Of a stretch of DNA of 64,000 bases, positions 18,380 to 27,984 are shown in pieces. The notes beneath the pieces were generated by a model that searched no databases, was not told where the DNA came from, and was given only the letters and a program-made list of their open reading frames with translations. Made by a program: the position numbers and the translations under genes. How positions within the stretch are numbered: position 1 is the stretch's first letter; every line of letters starts with the position of its first letter. This DNA is from an uncultured Paracoccaceae bacterium (GTDB lineage Bacteria; Pseudomonadota; Alphaproteobacteria; Rhodobacterales; Rhodobacteraceae). Location: the NCBI GenBank assembly GCA_947495795.1, contig CANMAI010000001.1, positions 682,001-746,000 of the forward strand, written 5' to 3'.

Positions 18380-19501
18380 ATGAAACGGGCAATCACATTG
18401 GGCGGCGGCGGACCAGCAGCGGGGCTGCATCTCGGCGCACTCAAATGCTTCAGAGATCACGGGATCGAGTTTGATGTCTGGGCACTCTCGTGCATCGGCG
18501 TCTGGGTCGGTGCGCACTACAACAGCTACCCCAAGGAGACGGCACCCGAGCAAACGATTGATCACTTCCGCAAATACATATTTCGCGATGATATTTCTTA
18601 CGACAAGTTCCCGATAACGCCAGGTTTTGTACCCGACATACAGCGCAATACAGAAGCGCTGATCCGATATATGTTCGACCCGCAAAGCTACCGAAACCTT
18701 GCGGCACCCATTGCTACACAACAAGCTGTCGCCGCGCTGCAAACCTACATGTCTGATCCGAAATACTGGAACCCGCATGCCTTTGCAGAGCTTGCAACAA
18801 CGATGGCAGCGGCCAACCCGATTACTCGGTTCATGACATCCATGATATGGAAATCGGAGATGAAGGGCATGACAGGCGGTGCCCACAAAGGCCCCGGCCT
18901 TTCGACTGGTTTGGATATCAAGAAGCTTTTTGAGCCGGAGAGGCCTTTCCTCTACCACAATGCATGGAACATGACCGATGACCAGATCGAGCTTTTCGCC
19001 AACCGGGTAAAACCACCACCCCACATGCAACAGATGACATCAGATAGCATGCGCGCCTGCTCGGCCCTGCCGTTTATCATCGAACCGGTTGAGTTCAACG
19101 GCAAATCCTATTGCGAAGGTGCCCTTGTGCGCACCGTTTCCTTCACTGATCTGATAGAAGATCACCCGGAACTGGAGGAGGTCTGGGTGATCCGCATCGT
19201 TGATCCAAAACAAATCCGCCCACCCGAGAACATGGATGACGCGATGAACAATCTTTGCATGCTCTTCGCGGGTTCGCTCGGTGAAAGCAATGTTGAGGAG
19301 TTTGAGGAGCATGTGAAGAACGACCCCAAGCTTAAGGACCGCATCCGGATCCGTATCGTACCCGTCAGCCATGACATCAACTATGATTGGAACCACTCTA
19401 ACCTCGATCGCGGGATCGAGCAGGGCTATGCGTTCACACTCGCAGAGATCGAAAAATACAACGCAGAGCAGGCGAAGCCTGCCAGGCGGCGCAGAAAATG
19501 A
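18380..19501 (+). CDS. Patatin-like protein with altered catalytic dyad
   Basis: A 373-residue cytosolic protein with the patatin fold signature: AITLGGGGPAAGLHLGALKCF is the oxyanion region at the N-terminus, followed by the nucleophile elbow. Where patatins have GxSxG, this protein has LSCIG, placing C38 at the serine position, and where the dyad Asp sits in DGG/A it has E246 in YCEGALVRTV. Both catalytic positions are therefore substituted, though by residues that could still act as a Cys/Glu pair. Patatins hydrolyse acyl esters of lipids (or storage polyesters). RBS GAGGAGG lies just upstream of ATG 18380. The stop overlaps the next gene's start as ATGA, so the two products are probably made together. 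Confidence 0.8.
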   Translation: MKRAITLGGGGPAAGLHLGALKCFRDHGIEFDVWALSCIGVWVGAHYNSYPKETAPEQTIDHFRKYIFRDDISYDKFPITPGFVPDIQRNTEALIRYMFDPQSYRNLAAPIATQQAVAALQTYMSDPKYWNPHAFAELATTMAAANPITRFMTSMIWKSEMKGMTGGAHKGPGLSTGLDIKKLFEPERPFLYHNAWNMTDDQIELFANRVKPPPHMQQMTSDSMRACSALPFIIEPVEFNGKSYCEGALVRTVSFTDLIEDHPELEEVWVIRIVDPKQIRPPENMDDAMNNLCMLFAGSLGESNVEEFEEHVKNDPKLKDRIRIRIVPVSHDINYDWNHSNLDRGIEQGYAFTLAEIEKYNAEQAKPARRRRK

Positions 19502-20340
19502 TGCCCCGCACGGCGGATTACCGGATAGTCTGGATATTCGGCCTTATTGTCGGCCCCGCCATCCTTGTAGGTATAGAACTTTTTCACCCCGCGGGTTTCA
19601 CGCAAAATCCGGGCATGTTCACTTTCCTGCGCCAGCCAGAACCGGGCGGCCATTCGCATTCCGCGTTAGATTATTTCGGCCCGGATTGGTGGTTCTGGCT
19701 CCATATGATCCAGACACCCACGGTCTGCCTCACCGCTATCGCGCTTATGCTCACGGTTTCCACAGTACAAAGCGAGGCCGCACCAAATGCAGCAGTCACC
19801 GCCCTTTCTTGGGGCGCGCACGGGGCTCTCTTCGTCTTTGCCGTCTACTATACTGCGCTTGATGCCATTGGTGGCATCGGTCTCGGTCGCACGCTGGAGA
19901 TCACAAACAACCTCCAAGCCGCGACAGCGTATTTTGAAGGTGGCTCGATCATCCAATGCATGGATGCGGCGGGCAATTCAGCACCCTGCCTTAGCTCCGA
20001 GCAGGTGGATGGTGTGGCACTTGTGCTGAATGAGACATGGACTGATCCATGGGTGGGTGGCGTCGGCTCCTACATCTCGCAGACGGGCTCCTGGGCCATT
20101 TTCATTGCTACAGTTCTGACAGCGCTTACGATACTTACGGCTCGTGCGTTCCGCACAAGCACCGTCAGTTGGCTCGCAATCGTATGCCTCGTGGCGGGAG
20201 GATGGTTTGTTCAGGAAAGCCACGCTTGCTGTACAGGCCCTCTCGGCTTTGGGCTGATATGCCTCTTCGGATGCCTCGGCTGGTGGGAGTCAGGGGATTC
20301 GGCCGCGCACCAAACCGTTGATGCAGAAAAACAACCCTAG
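19498..20340 (+). CDS. Hypothetical membrane protein coupled to the patatin-like gene
   Basis: A 280-residue protein that I do not recognise. Hydrophobic segments at about 10-30, 65-90, 102-125, 200-220, 223-240 and 248-265 predict five or six membrane helices. A loop around 45-60 is rich in His, Pro and Gly, and a stretch near 150-175 has two cysteines (CMDAAGNSAPCLSS) that could form a periplasmic disulfide; a further CC pair lies in ESHACCTGPLG. The start overlaps the patatin-like stop (ATGA), so a joint function at the membrane is plausible. No transporter or enzyme signature is visible. Confidence 0.72.
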   Translation: MMPRTADYRIVWIFGLIVGPAILVGIELFHPAGFTQNPGMFTFLRQPEPGGHSHSALDYFGPDWWFWLHMIQTPTVCLTAIALMLTVSTVQSEAAPNAAVTALSWGAHGALFVFAVYYTALDAIGGIGLGRTLEITNNLQAATAYFEGGSIIQCMDAAGNSAPCLSSEQVDGVALVLNETWTDPWVGGVGSYISQTGSWAIFIATVLTALTILTARAFRTSTVSWLAIVCLVAGGWFVQESHACCTGPLGFGLICLFGCLGWWESGDSAAHQTVDAEKQP

Positions 20341-20426
20341 ATAGAAGCTCCAAAGGGCTGCCAAACTTTTGCCTTTTCAGATAAGTAAGTTTGGAAGGAT
20401 TGCCACAAATGGCAGCGGAGGGGTAG

Positions 20427-23400
20427 TTGGGGAATACTGTTCGCACATGGCTTGCGAGCCTCGATCTGGCGCATCTCGAAAGTCTTTTCGAGGAGCATCA
20501 GATTGATCTGCGCGATCTCCCTCTGCTTTCCAATGATGACCTTAAGGAGCTTGGTATTCCCCTCGGTCCTCGCCGCCGGATACTGAATGCAATAGCGCCA
20601 AATAAGGCGTCACAGGTTCCAACCGTGGCTTCAACTGTTCCACTGGCTGAGGCGGAGCGCCGCCAGTTGACTGTAATGTTTATAGATCTCGTGGGTTCCA
20701 CAGCTCTTTCCGCCCGTCTGGATCCGGAGGATATGCGCGATGTGATCCGCGGCTTTCAGGATGCCTGCGCAGGCGTGATCACCCGATATGATGGCCACGT
20801 GGCTGAGTATATGGGGGATGGCATTCTCGCCTATTTTGGTTGGCCGCGTGCACATGAGGATGAGGCAGAGAGGGCGGGCCGTGCTGGCCTGGAGGTCGTG
20901 AATACCATTGCCAACCTCCAGACACGTGCCGGTGTGGCCCTTCAGGTGCGTGTCGGTATAGCCACAGGGCTTGTAGTGGTGGGCGATCTCATAAGCGAAA
21001 GCGGGGCACGCAAGAATTCCGCCACTGGTGCCACGCCTAATCTCGCCTCGCGGTTACAAACGCTGGCAGAGCCCGGAACGGTCGTTATCGCTGCAGTCAC
21101 TGCTCAGCTCATCGGCAAAGCTCTTCAGATGAGGAGCCTGGGTCCTCAACTTCTCAAGGGCCTGCCCGGCTCTGCGGAAGTCTTTCGGATCACGGGAGAG
21201 CCTGAAAGTGTGAGCCGGTTTGAGGCGCGCTTTGGCCAAGCCGACCTTCCGATGGTGGGGCGAGAGACAGATCTGGCGCTTCTTCTCGAATGTTGGAAAC
21301 TTTCGCGAGATGGCAAAGGGCAAGCCGTGCTGCTTAGTGGTGAGGCAGGAATCGGGAAGTCGCGGATCAGCAAAGCACTCACAGATATCGTAGCGCCGAA
21401 GGAAGGCACTGTCCTGCGTCTCCAGTGCTCGCCCTACCATACGGACAGTGCACTCTGGCCGGTCATTCAGTACCTCCGCCATGCTGCAGGCCTTTTGCGT
21501 GGCGAACCGACGCGCACACAGCGCGAAAAGGTTCAAGCTTTGGTGGAAGCGGCAGGCTTGCGACATGAAGGAGCAGAATCACTTCTTGCCAGTCTAATCG
21601 GGTTGGAGGCACCTACTGAGGCTCCGGGTATCAGCCCGGCTGTAAGGCGCAAACGCACGATGGAAGTGCTGAAAGCGCAACTTCTCAATCTCGCGTCGCA
21701 AAAACCCGTGCTTATGCTCATAGAGGATATCCACTGGATTGATCCCACCACGCATGAACTAATCACTCTTTGGTTGGAAGAGATTGCAGCGGCTAACGTT
21801 CTTCTAGTTGTCACCAGCCGACCCGAGCCACAGCCGAAGCTTGATGCCTATCCACATCTCACCCATATGGAGCTGAGCCGTCTACGTCCAGATGCTGGCC
21901 GATCTATGGTGGCGAGCCTTGCTGGCAACGGATTGCCGCCTGAGACGGTGGAGGCCATCATAACGCGCACAGATGGTGTGCCACTCTTCGTGGAAGAACT
22001 TACGAAAGCCATCATGGAAACCGGAGAGGCGAGTATTCCGGCGTCCCTACAGGATACGTTGATGGCCCGCCTCGATCAGTTTCACGATGTCAAAGAGATC
22101 GCCCAGACAGCCGCAGCCATAGGAAGGGAATTCAGCCTTCGTCTCCTCCGTGCTGTCAGCACCAAATCGGAGGCAGAGCTGCAGTCCTCGCTCGGCAAGC
22201 TTGCTGCGGCCGAAATAATATTTCCCTTCGGCGATGTGGATGATCCGCAATTCAGCTTCAAGCACGCGTTAGTGCTTGATGCTGCTTATCAGTCTCTACT
22301 GAAATCGCGTCGGCAATCCCTGCACTCCCGCATCTTCGAAACGCTGAAGACGGCCTTTCCCGAAATGGCCGAACACCAGCCAGAACTTTTGGCGCATCAT
22401 GCTGCCGAAGCACATATGCCCCAACTGTCTGCGCTCTATGGCCGCTATGCGGCAGAGCAGGCAATGAAGAAGTCCGCCAATCTTGAGGCCATCGGTCACT
22501 ACACGCGTGCACTCGCCCAACTCGCACTCTGCCCCGCCACAGTGGAGCGTACATCCGAAGAGCTTGATCTTCAACTTGGCCTCGGTGTCGCCTCGATCCT
22601 TCCCAAAAGCCACGGCTCCGACGATGTGCGCCGGGCTTTTACGCGGGCGGAGGCATTGAGTGCCGAACTGGGTGATACGCCCCGCCATTTCCGGGCACTA
22701 CGCGGCCTTTGGCACTGGCACTCCGTCAGCGCTGATTTTCAGGAAGCCGCGCTCCTCGCAGGGCAACTTGCCAACCTCGCCAATCATTCCGGCGAACCTG
22801 CGCGGCGACTTATGGCCCACCGGATCATGGGTTATACTCAGATGACGTTGGGCGCTTACGAGGGCGCGCGGAAAGACTTCAACACCGCCCTCGCGTTGTA
22901 TCAACCGGACGAGCAGTCCGAATATGTCCGCACCCACGGGGAAGACCCAGGACTCTGGTGCTATGCTTATCTTTCATGGGTTGAAGACTGGCTCGGTAAC
23001 CGCGATCAGGCCTTGGAGTGGAGTGAAAAAGGTGTAGCACTCGCCCGTGATCTGCCAAACCGCTACAGCCGCAGTTTCTCGCTTGGCCTCGCGGCCTACC
23101 TGCATCGTTGGCGCGGTGATCCAGCAGCGACACTCAGTGCTGCAGAGGAGGCAGGGGAGAGTGCCCGGGAGCAGGGCGTCGCACAATTCGGGGCCTGGGC
23201 AGATGTACTTGGCGGATGGGCCGTTGCGGCGAGCGGCGACATAGGCGCAGGGCTTAGACAGGCCGAAAGCGGTTTTGCCACATGGTGCGCCCTCGGCCTC
23301 ATTCATGTGCAATGGCGCCATCAGATCCTGCTCGCGGATATCCACCGCATGGCAGGCGATTACGAACTGGCCCTCGCTCGCATCTCAGAAGCTGAAAAAC

Positions 23401-23711
23401 GTATCAATCCGGCCAGTATCGGTCTTGGCATTGCTGATTTCCATCTGATGAAGGGCACACTCCTTGTTGATGCCGGGGAGGTGCAGGCAGGTGAGCAGTC
23501 TCTGCTTTACGCCATGAAGCTTGCCCAAGATCAGAAGGCCACCCTCTTTGAGCTTCGCGCCGCGACGGGCCTTGCACGCCTCTGGGGAAAACGTAACAGG
23601 CATGATGCCGCGGCGGCCCTGCTTTCTCCGTTTCAAACCCGCATCAAGGAAGGTAAAAATACATCCGACTATCAGGCGGCCGAAACGGTCCTGCTTCAAC
23701 TCGCCTGTTAG
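20427..23711 (+). CDS. SAM domain / class III cyclase / AAA-type ATPase / TPR signalling protein
   Basis: A 1094-residue multidomain protein. Residues 3-55 form a SAM domain (LAHLESLFEEHQIDLRDL). Residues about 75-250 form a class III nucleotidyl cyclase: metal Asp D87 in MFIDLVGS, second metal site in EYMGDGILAYFG, and the Asn/Arg pair in TPNLASRL, so it looks catalytically competent. A P-loop follows (GEAGIGKS, about 305-312) with Walker B VLMLIEDIHWID, the AAA_16-type module of adenylate cyclase/LuxR-like regulators. From about 600 on are TPR-like repeats. The start is TTG at 20427, with GGAGG five bases upstream; an in-frame ATG at 20409 runs straight into a stop. Product (cAMP most likely) is inferred. 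No membrane segment. Confidence 0.88.
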   Translation: MGNTVRTWLASLDLAHLESLFEEHQIDLRDLPLLSNDDLKELGIPLGPRRRILNAIAPNKASQVPTVASTVPLAEAERRQLTVMFIDLVGSTALSARLDPEDMRDVIRGFQDACAGVITRYDGHVAEYMGDGILAYFGWPRAHEDEAERAGRAGLEVVNTIANLQTRAGVALQVRVGIATGLVVVGDLISESGARKNSATGATPNLASRLQTLAEPGTVVIAAVTAQLIGKALQMRSLGPQLLKGLPGSAEVFRITGEPESVSRFEARFGQADLPMVGRETDLALLLECWKLSRDGKGQAVLLSGEAGIGKSRISKALTDIVAPKEGTVLRLQCSPYHTDSALWPVIQYLRHAAGLLRGEPTRTQREKVQALVEAAGLRHEGAESLLASLIGLEAPTEAPGISPAVRRKRTMEVLKAQLLNLASQKPVLMLIEDIHWIDPTTHELITLWLEEIAAANVLLVVTSRPEPQPKLDAYPHLTHMELSRLRPDAGRSMVASLAGNGLPPETVEAIITRTDGVPLFVEELTKAIMETGEASIPASLQDTLMARLDQFHDVKEIAQTAAAIGREFSLRLLRAVSTKSEAELQSSLGKLAAAEIIFPFGDVDDPQFSFKHALVLDAAYQSLLKSRRQSLHSRIFETLKTAFPEMAEHQPELLAHHAAEAHMPQLSALYGRYAAEQAMKKSANLEAIGHYTRALAQLALCPATVERTSEELDLQLGLGVASILPKSHGSDDVRRAFTRAEALSAELGDTPRHFRALRGLWHWHSVSADFQEAALLAGQLANLANHSGEPARRLMAHRIMGYTQMTLGAYEGARKDFNTALALYQPDEQSEYVRTHGEDPGLWCYAYLSWVEDWLGNRDQALEWSEKGVALARDLPNRYSRSFSLGLAAYLHRWRGDPAATLSAAEEAGESAREQGVAQFGAWADVLGGWAVAASGDIGAGLRQAESGFATWCALGLIHVQWRHQILLADIHRMAGDYELALARISEAEKRINPASIGLGIADFHLMKGTLLVDAGEVQAGEQSLLYAMKLAQDQKATLFELRAATGLARLWGKRNRHDAAAALLSPFQTRIKEGKNTSDYQAAETVLLQLAC

Positions 23712-23738
23712 ATACGATTCAAATCACACTGAAGCGCG

Positions 23739-25049
23739 TTAACTCGGGCCTTGCCGCAAATTCTCAGGCAGCCATGTGGCGAGTTCGGGAAAGAGGATCA
23801 GTACAAATACCATTAACACCATGATCAGAAACATCGGAATCGCGGCCTTCGCGATGAAACTCATCTCGTGGTTCGTCATTCCCTGCAAAACGAACAGGTT
23901 AAATCCGATAGGAGGCGTTATCTGCGCCATTTCCACCACCACAACGATGAAGATTCCGAACCAGATCAGATCAATACCGGCATCGCGGATCATCGGCTCC
24001 ACGACAGCCATGGTGAGAACCACAGAGGAGATCCCATCCAGGAAGCACCCGAGGATAATGTAGAAAACCAGAAGCACCATCAGAAGCTCAAATCGCGTCA
24101 GATCCCATGTCGCGATCAAATCCGCGAGCCCGCGCGGCAGGCCTGTGAACCCCATAGACAGCGAAAGAAAAGCTGCCCCCGCCAGAATGAGCGCGATCAT
24201 CGCCGAAGTCCGTGTCGCGCCCATCAGGCTTTCGGCGAACGTGTTCCAATTCAGCGAGCGTTGCCCCGCCGCCAACAATAGGGAGCCGACCACCCCGAAC
24301 GCCGCCGCCTCTGTAGCTGTCGCAAAACCCAGATACATTGAGCCGATCACCACCAGAATGAGGCATATCACCGGCAGCAGAAACCGCGAATTGGCAAGCT
24401 TCTCGGCCAAAGTCATCTGCGGTTCAGCCGCCGGAGCCCACTTTTTTGAGATGCTCGCATAGACGGCGACGTAGGCCATGAACATCGCGGCCAGTACAAT
24501 TCCTGGCAGAATGCCTGCAAAAAATAGCTTTGTGATACTCTCATTGATCGTTACGCCGTACACAATCAGCGTCAGCGAAGGCGGGATCATCAGGCCCAAA
24601 GTTGCAGCGCCGGCCAGCGTTCCTATCACCATCGTCTCCGGATATTCCCGCTTGCGGAGCTCAGGGATGGACATCTTGCCCACTGTTGTCAAAGTCGCAG
24701 CAGAGGAGCCGGAAACTGCGGCAAACACAGTACATCCGACAATATTCGTATGCACCAGTCCGCCGGGAAGACGCGCCATCCACGGAGAAAGCCCGCGGAA
24801 CATATCTTCGGACAGGCGCGTCCGATACAAGATCTCCCCCATCCAGATAAAAAGTGGCAGCGCCGTGAGGGTCCAGCTGGAGGAGGCGGACCATATCGTC
24901 GTGAGCATCACATCGCCCACGGGCCGCGTTGTGAACAGTTCCATTCCCACCCAGGCTACACCCATTAACGCAAGGCCAACCCACACACCGCTGCCCAGCA
25001 AGAGAAACAAAACGAACAGAAAGAGTATGATAACAGAGGCGTTTTCCAT
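23739..25049 (-). CDS. dctM: TRAP transporter large permease DctM
   Basis: A 436-residue DctM-family membrane protein, the sodium-coupled channel subunit of a tripartite ATP-independent transporter. Typical features are the N-terminal LFLLLGSGVWVGLALMGVAW, a GxxGSSAATLTTVGKM-type loop, PEMRKR-like PELRKREYPETMVIGT, IPPSLTLIVYGVTINESI and the final ITPPIGFNLFVLQG. About twelve helices are expected. Its ATG abuts the dctQ stop without a gap, so the two permease subunits are translationally linked. It is the last gene of the dctP-dctQ-dctM run and converges on the cyclase gene with 27 bases between. Confidence 0.95.
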   Translation of the reverse strand: MENASVIILFLFVLFLLLGSGVWVGLALMGVAWVGMELFTTRPVGDVMLTTIWSASSSWTLTALPLFIWMGEILYRTRLSEDMFRGLSPWMARLPGGLVHTNIVGCTVFAAVSGSSAATLTTVGKMSIPELRKREYPETMVIGTLAGAATLGLMIPPSLTLIVYGVTINESITKLFFAGILPGIVLAAMFMAYVAVYASISKKWAPAAEPQMTLAEKLANSRFLLPVICLILVVIGSMYLGFATATEAAAFGVVGSLLLAAGQRSLNWNTFAESLMGATRTSAMIALILAGAAFLSLSMGFTGLPRGLADLIATWDLTRFELLMVLLVFYIILGCFLDGISSVVLTMAVVEPMIRDAGIDLIWFGIFIVVVVEMAQITPPIGFNLFVLQGMTNHEMSFIAKAAIPMFLIMVLMVFVLILFPELATWLPENLRQGPS

Positions 25050-25577
25050 CTAGACCTCGCTTGCAGTCTCGTCGCGTACGATCCGGTGCTCACCCTTCAC
25101 AATCAGCGAAATAAGGCTGTCTGTGAGCGCAATCGCGAAGATCACAGCTCCGAGCAGCATCACAGATTGCGGGATCCAAAGCGGAGTTTTGTCCTGCCCC
25201 TGGCTGATATCGTTGAATTTCCAGCTCCAGTAGACGAAGCGCTGGCCGTACCATACAAAATACCATGCAATCGCTGTGCCGATCCCGAAACACCAGATCT
25301 CCAGCAGCCGCTTCGCACGCGCCCCAAGTGCGTTCAAAACGATGGAGACCCGGATATGCGCGCCCTTGTTCAGCGCACTTGCAAAGGCAAGAAATGATGC
25401 TGCCGCCATCGCATAGCCTGCATAATCCGGAGCACCGGGGAAAACCTCCCCTGTCCATCGCGCCAGCATCTGCACGAGGATGAGGCAGAGGATCGCGATA
25501 AGGCAGAGGGCAGCCAGAACCCCCGAAATCAGATACAGACCATCGAGCAGCTTTCGCACAATCCGGCCAAAACCCAT
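25050..25577 (-). CDS. dctQ: TRAP transporter small permease DctQ
   Basis: A 175-residue four-helix membrane protein of the DctQ family. Helices fall at about 14-38, 50-70, 92-110 and 135-155; the RVSIVLNALGARAKRLLEIWCFGIG segment, with an LLEI/W motif before helix three, is typical. It forms the permease complex with DctM, which starts immediately after its stop. A 9-bp hairpin separates it from dctP upstream, a layout expected to let the binding protein be made in excess over the permease. Confidence 0.92.
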   Translation of the reverse strand: MGFGRIVRKLLDGLYLISGVLAALCLIAILCLILVQMLARWTGEVFPGAPDYAGYAMAAASFLAFASALNKGAHIRVSIVLNALGARAKRLLEIWCFGIGTAIAWYFVWYGQRFVYWSWKFNDISQGQDKTPLWIPQSVMLLGAVIFAIALTDSLISLIVKGEHRIVRDETASEV

Positions 25578-25604
25578 CAGATATCCTTCACTTTAGCCGG
25601 AAAA

Positions 25605-25629
25605 CGGTCCCGGAAAACCACCGGGACCG
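25605..25629 (-). terminator. Intercistronic stem-loop between dctP and dctQ
   Basis: A perfect 9-bp inverted repeat, CGGTCCCGG (25605-25613) and CCGGGACCG (25621-25629), with a 7-base loop. It lies between the dctP stop and the dctQ start and has no T-run, so it is more likely an attenuating or RNA-stabilising hairpin than a full terminator. Confidence 0.6.
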
Positions 25630-25643
25630 CAAGAACCCAAGCC

Positions 25644-26615
25644 CTATTGTGCTGCCTTGAAGGCGTCCACGATCGACGCACCACTTTCACCAGCGGCCTC
25701 AAGCCATTCAGATGTCATGGTTGCACCGATCTCTTTCAGCTCACCAACAAGCCCGTCTCCAGCCGGACCAACCGTCATGCCGCCTTCGCGAAGGCCCGCC
25801 ATAGTAAAGCCGGTATACTCCTTGGAGCGCCAGGTGCCCGCATACTCCGCAAGCTCCGCACAGGCACGGATCACGTTCTGATTGGTCTCCGAAGTTCCGC
25901 TCCAGACATCAGAGTTTACGAAAATGTGATTGCGAGGAAGCCACGCATCCACCTCATAAAAATGCGTTAGGCTTTCCCAAACTTTACGGTCGTACCCCGT
26001 GGCTCCAGAAGAGACCATGCTCTCCGCTACGCCGGTGGCGAACGCCTGGCTGATCTCGGCGGCCTCAATCGTTACCGGGAGCATGCCCGTCAGTTCGGCG
26101 AGCCGAGCGGTCGCATTGTTGTAAGAGCGAAATTTCACGCCCTCCATATCCGCCACGGAAGTCACTTCCTTTTTGAAGTAGAGCCCCTGAGGAGGCCATG
26201 GCACAGAGTACAGCAGCGTAAGGTTTTGCTCGGCCAGCAGCCCTTCCAGCGTGGGTTTGGTTGCTTCCCAGAGCTTCTCGGAGGCATCAAAGGAGGTGGC
26301 AAGGAAGGGAATGCTGTCCACCCCGAAAAGCGGGTTCTCGTTCTGGTGGCCGGATAGCAAGCGTTCGCCAATCGGGGCCTGCCCGGTTTGGACGGCCCGC
26401 TTGATATCTCCGCCTTTAAAAAGCGAACCGGATGGGTGCGTGACGATCTCAATCTCGCCACCAGTTCCCGTTGTCACGCACTTGCCGAATTCAGCAGCGG
26501 TTACGGAATGGAAGTTGGAGCCGGAATAGGCGAGTGGCATATCCCATTTCTCGGCCACCGCTGGAGTGGCTGCCAGTAAGGCAGATGCTGCCAAAAATGT
26601 TGCTGTTTTTTTCAT
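25644..26615 (-). CDS. dctP: TRAP transporter solute-binding protein DctP
   Basis: A 323-residue periplasmic binding protein. The signal peptide is MKKTATFLAASALLAATPAVA with cleavage before EKW. DctP-fold hallmarks include the central SIPFLATSFDASEKLW, VPWPPQGLYFKKEV and GVKFRSYNNATARLAELTGM, where the Arg that binds the carboxylate of the ligand lies in KFRSYN. The ATG at 26615 has GGAGAG upstream; the open frame extends 31 codons further but lacks a signal there. Together with DctQ and DctM it should import a carboxylate; the neighbouring DadA-like oxidase hints at an amino or imino acid, which is inference. Confidence 0.93.
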   Translation of the reverse strand: MKKTATFLAASALLAATPAVAEKWDMPLAYSGSNFHSVTAAEFGKCVTTGTGGEIEIVTHPSGSLFKGGDIKRAVQTGQAPIGERLLSGHQNENPLFGVDSIPFLATSFDASEKLWEATKPTLEGLLAEQNLTLLYSVPWPPQGLYFKKEVTSVADMEGVKFRSYNNATARLAELTGMLPVTIEAAEISQAFATGVAESMVSSGATGYDRKVWESLTHFYEVDAWLPRNHIFVNSDVWSGTSETNQNVIRACAELAEYAGTWRSKEYTGFTMAGLREGGMTVGPAGDGLVGELKEIGATMTSEWLEAAGESGASIVDAFKAAQ

Positions 26616-26667
26616 ATGTACTCTCCATGCTGAACACGTTTGCCCCTTTTTGCCGGGGCTTGGATCT

Positions 26668-27909
26668 TTAATGTGCGAAACGTGCGGGAGAATAGGGGGT
26701 AACGTCAATGTTTGGTTTCTGCCCGGCTATCATCTGTGCCAGCAGTCGGCCCGTTTTCGGCCCGCCCGTTAGCCCGATATGATGGTGCCCGAACCCCAGG
26801 AATGCCCCGCGAACGCCTGGCACTTCTCCAATCACGGGAATACTGTCTGCGGGCGCGGGCCGGTGCCCCATCCACTCCTCTTCCCGCGTCCAAGTCAGCC
26901 CTGGCATCGCGGTCAAGCCACCTCTTTTGAGCAGCTCAAACGGTGAGCGCGAAGGTCCAGCTTCCAAGCCGCCGAATTCAACCACCCCGGCCAATCGCAA
27001 TCGACCCTCCATTGGCGTGGCAACAAACTTGCCGCTTGCCAGCATCACCGGGGCCTTCGGCATGAAGTTCGGCTCCCATAGCTCCAGATGATAGCCTCGC
27101 TCACTCTGCAATGGCACCCGAACGCCCAGCTTTCGTGCCAATGGGCCAGACCATACACCCGTCGCCACCAGCACCGCATCACAGTCTAGCGTTTGTCCTC
27201 CTGAACGCACCCCAGTAACCGTACCACCCTCGCGCACCAGATCTTCAACTTCACCTTTGATCAGCATACCGCCGGAGGCCTCCACATGTGCTGCAAGATC
27301 GTGCACATAGGCACCAGGGTCGGCAATCCGCCCATGATTGCCCATTTTTATGGCAAAGCCCAAATTCTTTGAAAAAATCCCATCATAAGCGCTCAGATCG
27401 CGCTGCTCCAGCTCCTCCCAATAAAACCCATGCATCTTCCGCAGGTCCCAGCTGAAAGCATCGCCCTCAAAGGCCGCGCGATCTTTGTAGAGATAGAGAT
27501 AATCCGAAGGCCGGATCCACCGCTCCGCTCCTGTGCCTTCCGCCAGCGCCAGATGGTCCGCGAGACTGTCGCCGACAATGGGCGCCAGAGCTGCGGCAAT
27601 CCGCTCTGTATCCTCGGCATTTGCATGGGCCAAATACTTCACAAGCCAGGGCATCAACTTTGGCAGATACCCCCATTTTAGAAACAGCGGCTGATCCCGG
27701 CGGAAAAGCATACCGGGTACTTTCCGCATAAGTCCGGGCCCGGTAACCGGTACCATCGCGCAAGAGGCCAGCACTCCGCCATTGCCGTGGCTGGCACCAC
27801 CAGCAGGCCCCAACCTGTCGATCAATGTTACCCGGTGGCCACTCCGCTGCAACCAGATGGCTGTGGAGACGCCCACAATACCCGCGCCAACGATCACCAC
27901 ATGCTTCAT
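26668..27909 (-). CDS. FAD-dependent D-amino-acid dehydrogenase (DadA-like)
   Basis: A 413-residue DAO-superfamily oxidoreductase. The FAD dinucleotide-binding motif VIVGAGIVGVSTAIWLQ opens the protein, followed by GGASHGNGGVLASCAMVPVT; the C-terminal GFGHHHIGLTGGPKTGRLLAQ completes the FAD site. Relatives oxidise D-amino acids, glycine, proline or N-methylated amino acids, passing electrons to quinone or oxygen. It sits between a TRAP transporter and an alanine/glycine-type symporter, so its substrate is probably an imported amino acid; glycine oxidation would yield glyoxylate, the substrate of the nearby bhc pathway, but this is untested. The gap to dctP is 52 bases. Confidence 0.88.
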   Translation of the reverse strand: MKHVVIVGAGIVGVSTAIWLQRSGHRVTLIDRLGPAGGASHGNGGVLASCAMVPVTGPGLMRKVPGMLFRRDQPLFLKWGYLPKLMPWLVKYLAHANAEDTERIAAALAPIVGDSLADHLALAEGTGAERWIRPSDYLYLYKDRAAFEGDAFSWDLRKMHGFYWEELEQRDLSAYDGIFSKNLGFAIKMGNHGRIADPGAYVHDLAAHVEASGGMLIKGEVEDLVREGGTVTGVRSGGQTLDCDAVLVATGVWSGPLARKLGVRVPLQSERGYHLELWEPNFMPKAPVMLASGKFVATPMEGRLRLAGVVEFGGLEAGPSRSPFELLKRGGLTAMPGLTWTREEEWMGHRPAPADSIPVIGEVPGVRGAFLGFGHHHIGLTGGPKTGRLLAQMIAGQKPNIDVTPYSPARFAH

Positions 27910-27984
27910 GCAACGTATCCCAGCATCACCATTGCCACCTAAATGTATGAGAACTGCTAATGGTACACACAGCTTCTACCAACG

